Assembly (NCBI RefSeq): GCF_013408665.1
Contig: NZ_JACCCL010000001.1
Location: 651,149 to 695,892 of the forward strand
DNA from: Sporosarcina sp. JAI121
GTDB taxonomy: Bacteria; Bacillota; Bacilli; Bacillales_A; Planococcaceae
Direction: 5' to 3'
DNA: 44,744 nucleotides
Made by a program: the position numbers and the translations under genes. A model generated the notes under the pieces. That model saw nothing but the letters and a program-made list of their open reading frames with translations, searched no databases and was not told the origin of the DNA. Position 1 is the first letter of the stretch. The number at the start of each line of letters is the position of its first letter. Shown here in pieces: positions 27,173 to 37,259 of the stretch.

Positions 27173-28025
27173 CACTTTTCGCACGAACGGCGATATCCGG
27201 TTTATCAGTAAACACGCCATTCGCTCCAAGTTTTATAAGTTTGCGAATCGTTTTTTCGTCATTGACGGTAAAAGGATGGACAACCAAACCTTCTTTATGC
27301 ATCGATTCGATAAATTCCTTAGTCACAGAATCCACGTTCACACCTACACCTGATGCGTACTTTTTAAGTTTCCCCAATTTCTTTTTCGAAAGATGAGCGT
27401 CCTTGCTGAATGAATATAACTTGATTAGCGGAATGGACGGTTCCATGTCGAATATACTCTTCAAACTATCTTCGCTGAATGATTGAATGATCACTGGAGG
27501 TATTACATTCTCACTAGAGAGGAGATTATTCGCCCGAAGCTGTCGCAACAGTTCCTCTTCAATACCTGGATACTTTTTAGGTGATTTCAACTCGATATAA
27601 TAGTTGACCGAGCCACCGAAATGATGAAAGATGTCCTCCAATTCAACAATGCGTAATTGTTTATAAATAGGGGAAGCATATCGGGGATTCCTTTCATTAA
27701 ATTCCTCGCCGGGTAAATAAAGTTGAAGATCGTTAAACGTCACATCGGCAATGGCCTGTTCGGTATCCTGAAATGTTAAATAAGAATCGTGCAACGCAAC
27801 AAGTTTTCCGTCTTTTGTCATATGTAAATCTAGTTCGATGTAATCTGACCCCATCTGTATAGCCAACTCATAGGCGGTTAACGTATGAGGAGGGGCATAG
27901 GCGGAAGCACCACGGTGGGCGATGACGAGAAATTCATCGTCAGGTATAGACGCACGTTCAACAGCGGGCTTCACAGAACCGGATGACAATAAAAGTAATA
28001 GAAGCGCCACCGTTATTCGTTTCAT
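27147..28025 (-). CDS. glpQ: Secreted glycerophosphodiester phosphodiesterase
   Basis: I start at ATG 28025, eight bases after AAGGAG. The 292-aa protein has a signal peptide (1-24) and the GDPD barrel: IAHRGASAYAPPHT (His37, Arg38), DYIELDLHMTKDG (Glu64, Asp66), LVALHD (His79), YIELKSP, and the C-terminal GANGVFTDKPD. It cleaves glycerophosphodiesters to glycerol-3-phosphate and an alcohol outside the cell, freeing phosphate and carbon. The usual Glu of the PE(N/H)T motif is Pro46 here. The symbol follows the family and the specific substrate is not shown. Confidence 0.85.
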   Translation of the reverse strand: MKRITVALLLLLLSSGSVKPAVERASIPDDEFLVIAHRGASAYAPPHTLTAYELAIQMGSDYIELDLHMTKDGKLVALHDSYLTFQDTEQAIADVTFNDLQLYLPGEEFNERNPRYASPIYKQLRIVELEDIFHHFGGSVNYYIELKSPKKYPGIEEELLRQLRANNLLSSENVIPPVIIQSFSEDSLKSIFDMEPSIPLIKLYSFSKDAHLSKKKLGKLKKYASGVGVNVDSVTKEFIESMHKEGLVVHPFTVNDEKTIRKLIKLGANGVFTDKPDIAVRAKSEESSLDAD

Positions 28026-28389
28026 CACTATCACTCCTTATTTGAATTGCAAACGCAAAAATTAATAACTAACCGGTCAACAATGAAAGATATGTTTACT
28101 ATAGTTGTTGCATGTATTCCCGTTTCGGGCACGGCTTCATATAACAAAGTAAATTGAATGCCGGTAGCTGAGAAATCTAAAGAGTAGTCCCGTTAAATAT
28201 AAATGGAAATATAGCTATTTTGCACGTCGGAATAGCCCTTTATTCCCTTTATCCAAAAAGAAAGTGTTTTGGATACAGAACATTCGAACAATCATGATAT
28301 GCTAGGGAACAAGAGAGATAGCTAGGGAACTAGAATTGTTTATTCCGTGCATGAGCCCGTAATGAAATAAAACTAAGGGAGCTGAAGCA
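28026..28389. other. Divergent intergenic region with an inverted repeat
   Basis: About 360 bases between glpQ-like and the SLH-nucleotidase gene. It holds the inverted repeat at 28250-28275 and a short direct repeat GCTAGGGAAC near 28302 and 28323. No ORF or RNA gene is evident. Confidence 0.5.
28250..28275. promoter_or_regulatory. Perfect 9-bp inverted repeat upstream of the SLH-nucleotidase gene
   Basis: TATCCAAAA (28250-28258) and TTTTGGATA (28267-28275) flank eight bases. The right arm contains a -35-like TTGGAT, so it could be an operator overlapping the promoter. It could also be a hairpin. Confidence 0.45.
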
Positions 28390-30759
28390 ATGTCTTTTTT
28401 GAAAAAGACCGGGATTTTGATTGTCATTGTGGCACTGACATTCAGCGGTTTTTCATCTGCGACACAAGCAAGTGCAGCTGGAAAAGCGCAAGATGTGACA
28501 CGCGGTGAATACATCACAGCGGTCGTTAAAGCACTTGAAGTGGAGCTGAATGCCGGCAAGACGCTTGAATTTACGGATGTCGATGAACATCTGGCGCCTT
28601 ACGTAGAAGCTGCGCAAAAAATAGGGCTTATAAAAGGAACGACTTCAACAACTTTCAAGCCCCATCAGAAACTGACACGTGAACACGCCTTCCTAATTGC
28701 ATCCCGGGCAATAAAGTCGAAAGAAGTCTTCTCCATTGAACTGCTCGATAAATTCAAGGATAAAAATGAATTTAAAACAAATGAATCCGCCGAACTTGCG
28801 AGAAGTGTCGGACTTGGTTTATTACAAGGATTTGAAGATGGAACTGCAAAACCTCAGAAGCTCGTGACGAAACTACAAGTCACGAAAATCATTGATCGTT
28901 TAGTGGGCGCATATAGCAAGGAACCGCCAAAAAAATCAGTTTCACTCCGTATTCTAGGCACGTCCGATCTACATACGAACTTTGTCAACTATGATTATTA
29001 CCAAGACAAAATGTCGAATGAGGTCGGACTTGCAAAAACGGGGGTCCTTATCGAGCAAGCACGTGCAGAAAGCCCGAATAATCTCCTTTTCGATAACGGA
29101 GATTTGATCCAAGGGACACCTTTGGGCGGTTATAAAGTCACCGTAGACAAACTTGAAAAAGGTGAACTCCACCCGGCACTTGCTGCCCTTGAATCGTTGG
29201 AATATGATGCTGGTACTTTGGGCAATCATGAGTTCAACTATGGACTTGAGTATTTGGATACAGTGTTGGAAGAAGCATCATTTCCGATATTGAATGCCAA
29301 TGTCTATGACGCGAAAACAAAGAATAACCGCTACACGCCTTATGCTATTTTTGATAAAGAAGTTCTCGATGGAATAGGTGAACCACATACTTTGAAAGTA
29401 GGCGTTATCGGTGTTGTCGCGCCGGGAATCGTACGCTGGGACCGGGCCCTTCTTGACGGTAAAGTGACTGTAGAAGATGCGGTGAATACAGTTGAGAAAT
29501 TCATTCCTGAAATGAAAGGCCAAGGTGCGGATATTATCGTTGTCTTAGCCCATTCAGGTATGGGCGATGAAACCCATACAGTCGGTGAAGACGATGTAAC
29601 CTATCAAATTTCACAACTTGACGGTGTGGATGCGATTTTGACAGGTCATAACCACGCAGTATTCCCCGGGGATTTTGAAGATCTTGAAAATATTGATATG
29701 GAACAAGGAACAGTGAACGGAACGCCAGTCATAATGCCGGGGAAATTTGGCAGCCATTTGGGTGTAATTGATCTTGATCTCGAAAAAGCGGGCGATCAAT
29801 GGACTGTTGCAAAAGGCAAAGGCGCAGTACGGGAAATTGATAAGAAGTCGGACATAGTCAATCAAAAAGTGATCGATGCAGTAAAAGAAGCGCATGAGGG
29901 AACGATTGAGTACGTACGCAGCCCGGTCGGCAAAACAACAGCGCACATCAACAGCTACTTTGCCCTTGTGAAAGATGATCCTTCCATTCAAATTGTGACA
30001 AATGCACAAAAATGGTTTGTCGAAGATAAGATACTAGGCACGGAATATGAGAAATTGCCTATCTTATCATCTGGAGCACCATTCAAAGCTGGCGGCCGGA
30101 ATGGTGCAAACTACTACACTGAAATACCTGCTGGTGAAGTAGCCATCAAAAATGTGGCTGACCTTTATGTATTCGACAATACAGTATTTGCGCTCGTCAT
30201 GACTGGCGCGGATGTCAAGGAATGGCTTGAAATGTCAGCGGGCCAATTCAACCAGATCGACCCTTCTTCTAAAGAAGAGCAGAATTTGATCAACGAAGAA
30301 TTCCGAACGTATAACTTTGACGTTATTGATGGAGTCACATATGAATTTGACGTTACACAACCTGCTAAATATGATTACGATGGAAAGACAATCAATGAAT
30401 CGGCTAACCGGGTTACCAATTTACAATATGACGGTAAACCGATTGATTCAAAACAGAAATTCATCGTCGTGACGAACAACTACCGTGCAAGCGGGAACTT
30501 CCCGGGTGTGCGCAATGCCACTGAATCAATCGATTATGCATATGAAAACCGTCAGGCAATCATGGATTACATGATTGATGTCGGTACAATCGACCCATCT
30601 GCAGATAGCAACTGGTCGTTCACGCCATTGAATGAAAACAGTAAGATTACATTCGAAACATCCGGAAAAGCAAAAGACTTCATCAAAGAGGGAAGTGGTA
30701 TTGAATACCTTGCTCCAACGAAAGAAGGCTTCGCGAAATATTCATTGAAACAGAAATGA
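28390..30759 (+). CDS. SLH-anchored 5'-nucleotidase / cyclic phosphodiesterase family protein
   Basis: A 789-aa secreted protein, with AAGGGAGC before the ATG. It has a signal peptide (1-30) and N-terminal SLH-like motifs (~35-175; VTRGEY, LTREHA, degenerate third). The metallophosphatase domain (~185-430) has GTSDLHTNF, DNGDLIQGTPLG, GNHEFNYGL, VLAHSGMG and TGHNHAVFPG. The 5'-nucleotidase C-terminal domain (~500-720) has SSGAPFKAGGRNG. It resembles CpdB/YfkN-type enzymes that strip phosphate from extracellular nucleotides and 2',3'-cyclic nucleotides. It is divergent from glpQ, so both may serve phosphate scavenging. A terminator follows. Confidence 0.88.
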   Translation: MSFLKKTGILIVIVALTFSGFSSATQASAAGKAQDVTRGEYITAVVKALEVELNAGKTLEFTDVDEHLAPYVEAAQKIGLIKGTTSTTFKPHQKLTREHAFLIASRAIKSKEVFSIELLDKFKDKNEFKTNESAELARSVGLGLLQGFEDGTAKPQKLVTKLQVTKIIDRLVGAYSKEPPKKSVSLRILGTSDLHTNFVNYDYYQDKMSNEVGLAKTGVLIEQARAESPNNLLFDNGDLIQGTPLGGYKVTVDKLEKGELHPALAALESLEYDAGTLGNHEFNYGLEYLDTVLEEASFPILNANVYDAKTKNNRYTPYAIFDKEVLDGIGEPHTLKVGVIGVVAPGIVRWDRALLDGKVTVEDAVNTVEKFIPEMKGQGADIIVVLAHSGMGDETHTVGEDDVTYQISQLDGVDAILTGHNHAVFPGDFEDLENIDMEQGTVNGTPVIMPGKFGSHLGVIDLDLEKAGDQWTVAKGKGAVREIDKKSDIVNQKVIDAVKEAHEGTIEYVRSPVGKTTAHINSYFALVKDDPSIQIVTNAQKWFVEDKILGTEYEKLPILSSGAPFKAGGRNGANYYTEIPAGEVAIKNVADLYVFDNTVFALVMTGADVKEWLEMSAGQFNQIDPSSKEEQNLINEEFRTYNFDVIDGVTYEFDVTQPAKYDYDGKTINESANRVTNLQYDGKPIDSKQKFIVVTNNYRASGNFPGVRNATESIDYAYENRQAIMDYMIDVGTIDPSADSNWSFTPLNENSKITFETSGKAKDFIKEGSGIEYLAPTKEGFAKYSLKQK

Positions 30760-30768
30760 TGTAAGGTG

Positions 30769-30808
30769 AAAATGCGCCCGGAGAAGGAAATTCTCCGGCG
30801 CATTTTTT
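30769..30808 (+). terminator. Terminator of the SLH-nucleotidase gene
   Basis: AAAATGCGCCCGGAGAA pairs with TTCTCCGGCGCATTTT (one bulge), followed by TTTT. Confidence 0.9.
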
Positions 30809-30990
30809 GGTTTTACGGGGTAGAAAACAACGAATCTCCAGAAGTAGACAATATTTTCACGAAAGAAAACAACCCAACACTCCCGCTAAAGCTCATTGAA
30901 GGTATTGAATACCCAGAATATACATAAAAGTGATGCTTTTATCCGTCAAAAGTTATATAATCTGAATAGGCTAAAAGATAGTGAGGGGAA

Positions 30991-32682
30991 ATGATGAGGT
31001 TCACTGTAGCGAAAAAATTATGGTCCGGTTTTGCGGCAATTTTGGTATTACTTGTCGTCGTTGGCATTGTAGGTTTATGGACGTCTATCCGTCTTGACAC
31101 TGATTACAACTTTTTACTGGATGATCGAGTCAAGAAAGTGGACCTAGTAGACGAGTTCATCTTGAAGCACAATGAAATACAAGATGAGGTACGGGGGTTT
31201 ATGTTGTTCAAGGATGAATCACATCTAGAGGCGCGTGAGGAAAAGATTGACCGTTATAACGAATTGTACGATGAATTGACAAGCGTTCTGCGCAAAGAGA
31301 AACATCAGAAGTTATTGGAAGAGATGGACGTGTCACGAACGAAATATATAAATTTACAAAATGATATTGTGAAGAGCGTTCAGGCAGGAAAAGATCGGAG
31401 AGCGATCGAACTAGGGAGAGCGTCAGCAAATATCGGTTCTCACGTATTGGAAAATGCCGCTATCATTAAGGCGGATCAATTTAAGGCACTCGATGAGACT
31501 CGCAATGAATTAGAAACATTCGTAGCGGGATTGCGAGTGTTTGTCGTCGGGATGATCATTTTTGCATCGATAACGGGCATTGTCATTTCCATTATTATCA
31601 GCCGCCTCATCTCACGTCCAGTTCGTGTTGTGACGGACGGGTTGAATGAAATCGCATCAGGCAATCTCACAATTGATTTGCTGGATGTTAAAAACAGAGA
31701 TGAAATCGGGGACATGGCTGCCGCTTTCAATAAAATGGGGACGGACGTTGCCAATATGGTACGTAAAATCAACGTTTCCGCTGCGCAATTAGCGATTCAA
31801 TCGGAAGGACTATCAGCTAGTTCCGAAGAAAGTCTTGCAACTTCGGAAATGGTTGCCAAAACTGCTGAAAATCAATTGATGGGCAGTCACCAGCAGCAAA
31901 GAATCATTACGCAGTCCAGTTCTTCGATGGGGGAATTATCAGTAGGCGTAGCCGAAATTGCGTCCAATAATGAAGAGATGCTACAAGCTGCAGAAACTGT
32001 GTCAGGACTCGTAACTACAGGTGCGAACGTTGCAACAGAAGTTTCGGTTCAAATGTCGACAATCCATACAACAATCCGTGAGTCCTCTGAAATTATGGAG
32101 GAAATGGCACAGCATTCGAATGAAATACAGAAAATTACGACGCTCATTACGACAATTGCCGAGCAGACGAACTTGCTTGCACTCAATGCTGCCATTGAAG
32201 CAGCGCGTGCAGGTGAATACGGGAAAGGGTTCGCAGTTGTGGCGGAAGAAGTACGCAAACTGGCAGAACAGTCAAAGGCATCTGCTACAGAAATCGGCAC
32301 GATGGTAACTATGATTCAGAGCGCTTCGAGACGGGCTGTCACATCCATCACGGCAGGAAGTGAGCGCGTTGATATCGGTCTTGCCGCAACAGAACAGTCT
32401 CGTCGTGTCTTTGAAGATATACAGAACGCAGTCGGGGATGTTGCGACAAAAGTCGAAACGGTATCCGCTGCCATTGAAGAAATTCAAGCGATGGCGGAAG
32501 AAGTGGGCCATGGTGCCAGTGAAATCGAGCAGTTGAGCGATGTGGCCGCTGCATCTGCAGGCGACACAAGTGCGGCAACTGAGGAACAGTTGGCGGTCAA
32601 TGAAGAAATTTCAGCCAGTGCCCAAGCGCTTTCAAAACTTGCGGAAGAGCTACAAATGGAAATGGGGCATTTTAGGGTATAG
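30991..32682 (+). CDS. Methyl-accepting chemotaxis protein
   Basis: 563 aa, with GTGAGGGGA before the paired ATGs. TM1 is at ~11-31, followed by an external helical sensor domain (~32-178, four-helix-bundle type) and TM2 at ~181-204. A HAMP domain follows (~206-260; [19 protein letters not shown]). The signalling domain has the conserved hairpin tip [19 protein letters not shown] with [18 protein letters not shown] (~390-430). It transmits ligand binding to CheA/CheW. The ligand is unknown. It is a single gene, with a TATAAT at 30956 upstream and a terminator downstream. Confidence 0.93.
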   Translation: MMRFTVAKKLWSGFAAILVLLVVVGIVGLWTSIRLDTDYNFLLDDRVKKVDLVDEFILKHNEIQDEVRGFMLFKDESHLEAREEKIDRYNELYDELTSVLRKEKHQKLLEEMDVSRTKYINLQNDIVKSVQAGKDRRAIELGRASANIGSHVLENAAIIKADQFKALDETRNELETFVAGLRVFVVGMIIFASITGIVISIIISRLISRPVRVVTDGLNEIASGNLTIDLLDVKNRDEIGDMAAAFNKMGTDVANMVRKINVSAAQLAIQSEGLSASSEESLATSEMVAKTAENQLMGSHQQQRIITQSSSSMGELSVGVAEIASNNEEMLQAAETVSGLVTTGANVATEVSVQMSTIHTTIRESSEIMEEMAQHSNEIQKITTLITTIAEQTNLLALNAAIEAARAGEYGKGFAVVAEEVRKLAEQSKASATEIGTMVTMIQSASRRAVTSITAGSERVDIGLAATEQSRRVFEDIQNAVGDVATKVETVSAAIEEIQAMAEEVGHGASEIEQLSDVAAASAGDTSAATEEQLAVNEEISASAQALSKLAEELQMEMGHFRV

Positions 32683-32693
32683 TTCGAAATCGA

Positions 32694-32736
32694 GAAAGCG
32701 AACAACCGGTCTTCGGACTTGTTGTTCGCTTTTTCA
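32694..32736 (+). terminator. Terminator of the chemoreceptor gene
   Basis: GAAAGCGAACAAC pairs with GTTGTTCGCTTTT, followed by TTC. Confidence 0.9.
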
Positions 32737-32807
32737 TAGTAGATAAAAGGTTGAAAATCCCCCGAAAGGGTACTCATATATATATATAAATGAACAAGGA
32801 GCTGTTT

Positions 32808-32990
32808 ATGATGAAGGAAAAAAATCAGCATGAATTGACAAATGGGCAAGATCAAGACAAGGGCTTTACGGGCATGCCGAATGACAAGCCGTATCCGGAT
32901 TTTGAGCCGAAAAAGAGCGAGGAAAAACAAGTTGAGCAATTTGAAGACACCGCTGAAAACGGCAAAGAAAATCATACTGATAAAAAGTGA
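32808..32990 (+). CDS. Small hydrophilic hypothetical protein
   Basis: I start at ATG 32808, six bases after AAGGAG. An earlier in-frame ATG at 32790 overlaps that site. The 60-aa product is very polar and acidic, with Gly/Pro in the middle (GFTGMPNDKPYPDFEPKK) and a Lys/Glu tail. It probably lacks a fixed fold. The family is not recognised. It has its own terminator and an AT-rich upstream region (TATATATATA). Confidence 0.65.
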   Translation: MMKEKNQHELTNGQDQDKGFTGMPNDKPYPDFEPKKSEEKQVEQFEDTAENGKENHTDKK

Positions 32991-33024
32991 TGATAGCAGG
33001 TACCTCATCTTGGCGGAGTGATAG

Positions 33025-33075
33025 AAAAAAGCATGATCCCGCGAACCGTAATGGGTGAGCGGGATCATGCTTTTT
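33025..33075. terminator. Bidirectional terminator
   Basis: AAAAAAGCATGATCCCGC pairs with GCGGGATCATGCTTTTT. It serves the small protein (plus) and the SLH-5'-nucleotidase (minus). Confidence 0.92.
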
Positions 33076-33086
33076 ACATATTGATG

Positions 33087-35264
33087 TTACTCAGCTTTTT
33101 TTACTTGCTTACTATTGTAGATGAAGTTCGAGACCATTTTGGCAGCATGTTCACGCGAAGTTGATTGGCCAGGCGTAAATTTGCCATCAGAACCTTGAGT
33201 GATACCAAGCTCATGGAGCATGGAGATTGCGTTCACTGCTTCAGCGCCATAGTTGCCGAAGTCTGTATAGGGAGCTTTTGCAGCGGCCGTGTATTTTTTG
33301 CCTGTGTAATTTTCATACGCACGTTCAAGCATCAATGCGAACTGTGCACGCGTCACTTTTTCGCGAGGCATGAACTTGCCGTTAATGCCTTTAATAAGCC
33401 CGTTTTCGTAAGCGGCTGCAATTTCTGCTTTTGTTTCAGCGGCATAATTCCCAATGTCGCTGAATGGTGCAGCAGTGCCTTCTGTTTTCAAATCAAGTGC
33501 ACGAACAATCAAAGAAGCGGCTTGAACGCGAGTCATTTCTTTTTTTGGATTAAATGCCACATCCGTACCTTTCAACATACCGCGGTAATAAAGATCTGAT
33601 ACGTACGGATACGACCACCTATCGTACGCAACGTCGCTATAAGGGACTTTCGCCAGAATACGGCCTTCAATTCCAGAGTTGATTGTACCGATGGATTTCA
33701 TATAATCTGCGAAGGATTCCCAGTCTACGAAACCAGGTTCACTTACCCGGCCATCTTCGTATGCTTTTTTCAGGACATCATAACCATCCCCGCCTTGCGC
33801 AGTGAAGACGTTCGTTGCAACTTTATAGAATTTGTCATCTTCAATTTCAATGCCATCAACCGTAATGGAAACGACGCGTTTTCCAGCTTCGGCTTTACCA
33901 TCGAACACGAGCTTCATTCCAGCCACGTGAAGGAAACCGCCTGACTCCTTCGGATAATCTTTTACGGAGTGTTCAAAAACGGATTTCAGTTCTGCCCCGC
34001 TCAAGTTAATCAGAGCGAGCGAATTGCCAAAAGGAAGTACACCGATTGCTTGACCATAAGTGATTGGTCCTTTCGGAATAGAGGTGCGGATGCCGCCCCC
34101 GTTTTGAATCGCGATGACAGTCGAAGGATCGATTTCTTTCGCTTTTGCAAGCATACCGTCCGTAATTATGTTACCAAGGTTCGTTTCGCCCGCACGGACG
34201 CCACCGAGGTCACGTAGACCGCTTAGGAAAACGCCTGCAGTGGCGCCAGTCTGTTTATCCATCGTCTCCTTCACTTTATCAGCGAAAGGTTTAATAAGTT
34301 CTGCTGCACCTGCATCTTTGGCGGCATTTTCTCCGCCGACAGCATGGAGGACACCGCTATAGTCTTTGATGACACCTTTGTCATCGAACGTGACGTCGAG
34401 CTGACCAAGGAACTTATTATACTCATTTGCTTGAACGATGACGACAGGTTCAGTATCTTTGTTGACGACATGCGGTTCGTCGAGCTTAACATGCGTATGT
34501 CCGCCGACAATAACATCGATGCCTGGAACATTTTTCGCTAGTAGCAAGTCATTATCGACAGTGTCCGAATCATTGAAACCGATGTGGGTAAGGGCAATGA
34601 TTTTGTTGACGCCGGCTTCTTCAAATGCGGTGACCGCTGCTTTTGCCTCGACGATGTAGTTGGTGAATACAACTTTATCAGCGCTTGAAATGTCTTTCGT
34701 TTCCTCCGTTGTCAAACCGAAGATGCCGATTTTTTCACCATTCACTTCTTTAATGATTCCATTATAGATTTTACCGTCTTCGGCTTCTGCATCGACCGTT
34801 TTGGATTGTAGACCATCGAAAAGTGGATCTGCCGAGAAATCAGTGTTCGCACTTATGAACGGGAATTTAGCACCTTTTATGAACTCAGCTAATGCCTTAT
34901 GCCCTTCGGCAGATCCGCCAAGGTCGAATTCATGGTTGCCGAATGTCATAGCGTCGTATTCAAGATAATTCATGACGGCGAGGTCGGCTTGTCCTTCAAA
35001 CTCATTGAAGAAAAGCGTTCCGGAAAACACGTCGCCCGCATCCAGAAGGACGTTATATGGCTTTTCTTCGCGGAGCTTTTTGACGAGCGCCGCACGTTCC
35101 GAAGTCGTGTTCAGGTTCGCGTGTGTATCGTTCGTATGGAATACGGTCATCGTGAAGTCTCCCGATGCTGTAGCCGGTGTTTCAGCCGCCAATACAGGAG
35201 TGACTGCAACTGCACTTAATAGAATCAAAGCTGTTGCAGTTCCCTTAAAATAGTTAGTTGTCAT
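33087..35264 (-). CDS. 5'-nucleotidase with C-terminal SLH domains
   Basis: 725 aa. The ATG follows AAGGAAGGTG. It has a signal peptide (1-26). The metallophosphatase domain has VFHTNDTHANL, DAGDVFSGTLF, FGNHEFDLGG, ALTHIGF and GGHTHVKL. The 5'-nucleotidase domain has NGGGIRTSI and TAQGGDGYDVL. Three SLH motifs follow (~545-720; TRVQ, TRAQ, SREH). It should hydrolyse extracellular nucleotides (UshA-like) while tethered to the wall polymer. It is a paralogue in function of the 789-aa protein at 28390, but with the anchor at the opposite end. Confidence 0.9.
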   Translation of the reverse strand: MTTNYFKGTATALILLSAVAVTPVLAAETPATASGDFTMTVFHTNDTHANLNTTSERAALVKKLREEKPYNVLLDAGDVFSGTLFFNEFEGQADLAVMNYLEYDAMTFGNHEFDLGGSAEGHKALAEFIKGAKFPFISANTDFSADPLFDGLQSKTVDAEAEDGKIYNGIIKEVNGEKIGIFGLTTEETKDISSADKVVFTNYIVEAKAAVTAFEEAGVNKIIALTHIGFNDSDTVDNDLLLAKNVPGIDVIVGGHTHVKLDEPHVVNKDTEPVVIVQANEYNKFLGQLDVTFDDKGVIKDYSGVLHAVGGENAAKDAGAAELIKPFADKVKETMDKQTGATAGVFLSGLRDLGGVRAGETNLGNIITDGMLAKAKEIDPSTVIAIQNGGGIRTSIPKGPITYGQAIGVLPFGNSLALINLSGAELKSVFEHSVKDYPKESGGFLHVAGMKLVFDGKAEAGKRVVSITVDGIEIEDDKFYKVATNVFTAQGGDGYDVLKKAYEDGRVSEPGFVDWESFADYMKSIGTINSGIEGRILAKVPYSDVAYDRWSYPYVSDLYYRGMLKGTDVAFNPKKEMTRVQAASLIVRALDLKTEGTAAPFSDIGNYAAETKAEIAAAYENGLIKGINGKFMPREKVTRAQFALMLERAYENYTGKKYTAAAKAPYTDFGNYGAEAVNAISMLHELGITQGSDGKFTPGQSTSREHAAKMVSNFIYNSKQVKKAE

Positions 35265-35410
35265 CTATACACCTTCCTTTTCATTGTTTTTACCATTTCG
35301 CCATTTAATGGAAGTTATGATTAGTGACAAAACAGTCAGTAATTCAAGTGTATCACCAAGGCCAATATTGGACAATTGAATTTTTAGTAAATTTAATCAA
35401 TGAAAACAAC

Positions 35411-35446
35411 AAAAAAATCGGAGGGAATGGTTTCATTCCCTCCGGC
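35411..35446 (-). terminator. Terminator of the SLH-amidase gene
   Basis: Minus-strand CCGGAGGGAATG pairs with CATTCCCTCCG, followed by a run of seven T. Confidence 0.9.
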
Positions 35447-35454
35447 ATATTCTA

Positions 35455-37149
35455 TTACTGGGCTGAATAATATTGTACTAGCCCTTGATAGATTGCTTCT
35501 GCATAAATTTCCAAGTAAGCATCGCTCGTCAGTTTTTTGAAATCGTCCGCGTTTGATAGGAAAGCGAGTTCGACGAGTACAGCTGCAACATTGTTATTCC
35601 GGATGACATAAAAACGATTGTCTTTAACTCCGCGATTGACCATGTTGGCCTTTTTGACAAGGTTGTTTTGGATATAAGTTGCCAAGGATTTACTCTCTGC
35701 CGAGTTGACGTTCAAAGATGAATCGAAGAACGTTTCAGTACCTTTGGCTGATGTTGCCGCGGCTGAATTTACATGAATCGATACAAATGCTTCTGCATAA
35801 TTCTTCTTTGCGAATTCAGTACGCTTTTCAAGTGAAAGGAAAGTGTCATTTGAGCGCGTCATGATTACTTTTGCGCCTGCCTTTTTCAGTTTTGCTTCCA
35901 CAAGTTTACCGACTTTCAAGACGATGGCTTTCTCCGTCACGCCGCTTTTTGACGTGCCCGGATCATGGGCACCGTGGCCCGGATCCAGGACGATGATGCG
36001 ATCGGCAAGTGGATTGCCTTTTTGATTGATCAGTTTCAAATAGGTTTTGCTGACAAAGCCCGTAGTTGAATTCACACGGATTTTTGCCCAACTGCCATCC
36101 AGTGAAAGCACTTCGACTTTTTGTCCAAGTTTCACGGAAGAGACGATAGGAGAGCTTGTGCCTGCAGCTTTTCGTACATTCAGGCTTTTAGCTGTCACTT
36201 TCCCGATAAGATTACTGGTGACGCTTGGCTTTTCCGGTTGTACTTCCGGAACTGTCGGTTTTTCGGGAGTAACATTATCTGAAGGATTCCCGGTTCCGAC
36301 TTCAACAGTGTATCGTCCATTGATATAACCTTCTTTATCGCCAAGAATGACCAATAGCCAGTCACCTGACTGACCTATCACTTCAACGATATCGTTATTA
36401 TTCAGCTTTTGTATAATGTTGCCTTCCACTGAGGGAAGTGAGCGTACGTTCAGCGGTTCACCATTAGTTGCAACTCTAGCAAAATAAGTTCTAGATGTTT
36501 GTTCCGGTAGTTTAACGGGTAAAGCATATTTATCATTCATTGCACGTGCCAGGAATAATGTGAATTGTGAACGTGTAAGGTAGCTATTCGGCAGGAACTT
36601 TCCCGCATCTCCTTTTGTCACACCTGCATAATAAAGTCCATTGATACGTTCAGCGTATTTATGGCCTTTCATATCTGTCAGCTGCATCGGTTTATCAGCT
36701 GTAATCTTTTGATTAAGCTTGAAAGCAACGGCTAGGGCATTCCCCATCTCGTCACGTTTCAAATTCTCGTTAGGTTTGAAGTAACCGTTGGAACCGGCTT
36801 GAAAATAGCCTAGCGAAACAGCACGGCTTATATATTTGTATTGTTCCGTTCCCGCTTTTACGTCTTTGAATTTTAATGATGGGGTAGGGATGTTCTGTTT
36901 ATTAGAAGCGATGACCAGCATTTTAGCGGCTTGTGCGCGCGTCAGATTGTTGCCGGGTTTGAACATTGAAACTCCTTTTACATTATATCCATTGATAATA
37001 TCCAAACCGGCTATGTAATTGACCTCTTCAAAGTACTCCTTATCTGGTGTTACATCCGTGAATTGTGTCTTAGCGAAAGATTGTCCTGGCATCATGGAGA
37101 TGAGTGTGAAAATCATCATTACCGTTGCTGCCCACTTAATAGTCTTCAT
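35455..37149 (-). CDS. SLH-anchored N-acetylmuramoyl-L-alanine amidase
   Basis: 564 aa. The ATG follows AAGGAGG. It has a signal peptide (1-26) and three SLH motifs (~28-75, 90-140, 155-205; LTRAQ, LKRDE, LTRSQ). Two bacterial SH3 domains follow (~222-283 with PLNVRSLPS, ~315-372 with SLNVRKAAG), separated by a Pro/Glu-rich linker. The C-terminal Amidase_3 domain (~385-562) has zinc ligands His392 (DPGHGAHDPGT), Glu406 (TEKAIVLKV) and His459 (VSIHVNS), and a late catalytic Glu in VLVELAFLSN. It cuts the bond between MurNAc and the stem peptide. A structured element lies upstream (37260-37374). Confidence 0.93.
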   Translation of the reverse strand: MKTIKWAATVMMIFTLISMMPGQSFAKTQFTDVTPDKEYFEEVNYIAGLDIINGYNVKGVSMFKPGNNLTRAQAAKMLVIASNKQNIPTPSLKFKDVKAGTEQYKYISRAVSLGYFQAGSNGYFKPNENLKRDEMGNALAVAFKLNQKITADKPMQLTDMKGHKYAERINGLYYAGVTKGDAGKFLPNSYLTRSQFTLFLARAMNDKYALPVKLPEQTSRTYFARVATNGEPLNVRSLPSVEGNIIQKLNNNDIVEVIGQSGDWLLVILGDKEGYINGRYTVEVGTGNPSDNVTPEKPTVPEVQPEKPSVTSNLIGKVTAKSLNVRKAAGTSSPIVSSVKLGQKVEVLSLDGSWAKIRVNSTTGFVSKTYLKLINQKGNPLADRIIVLDPGHGAHDPGTSKSGVTEKAIVLKVGKLVEAKLKKAGAKVIMTRSNDTFLSLEKRTEFAKKNYAEAFVSIHVNSAAATSAKGTETFFDSSLNVNSAESKSLATYIQNNLVKKANMVNRGVKDNRFYVIRNNNVAAVLVELAFLSNADDFKKLTSDAYLEIYAEAIYQGLVQYYSAQ

Positions 37150-37259
37150 TGTTGCCTCCTTAAATTTACTAATTTGATAGATTCATTTTAACAGTCATAC
37201 CCATAAATTGCTATACTAATAAATAACTATATATCTTAAACTAATGAATATCTACATAA

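Noticed and set aside
30772..30927. 51-codon ORF after the SLH-nucleotidase gene
   Set aside because: It has a weak ribosome-like sequence, but its start lies inside a strong terminator hairpin, so it would not be transcribed well from upstream. It is kept only as a possible remnant.
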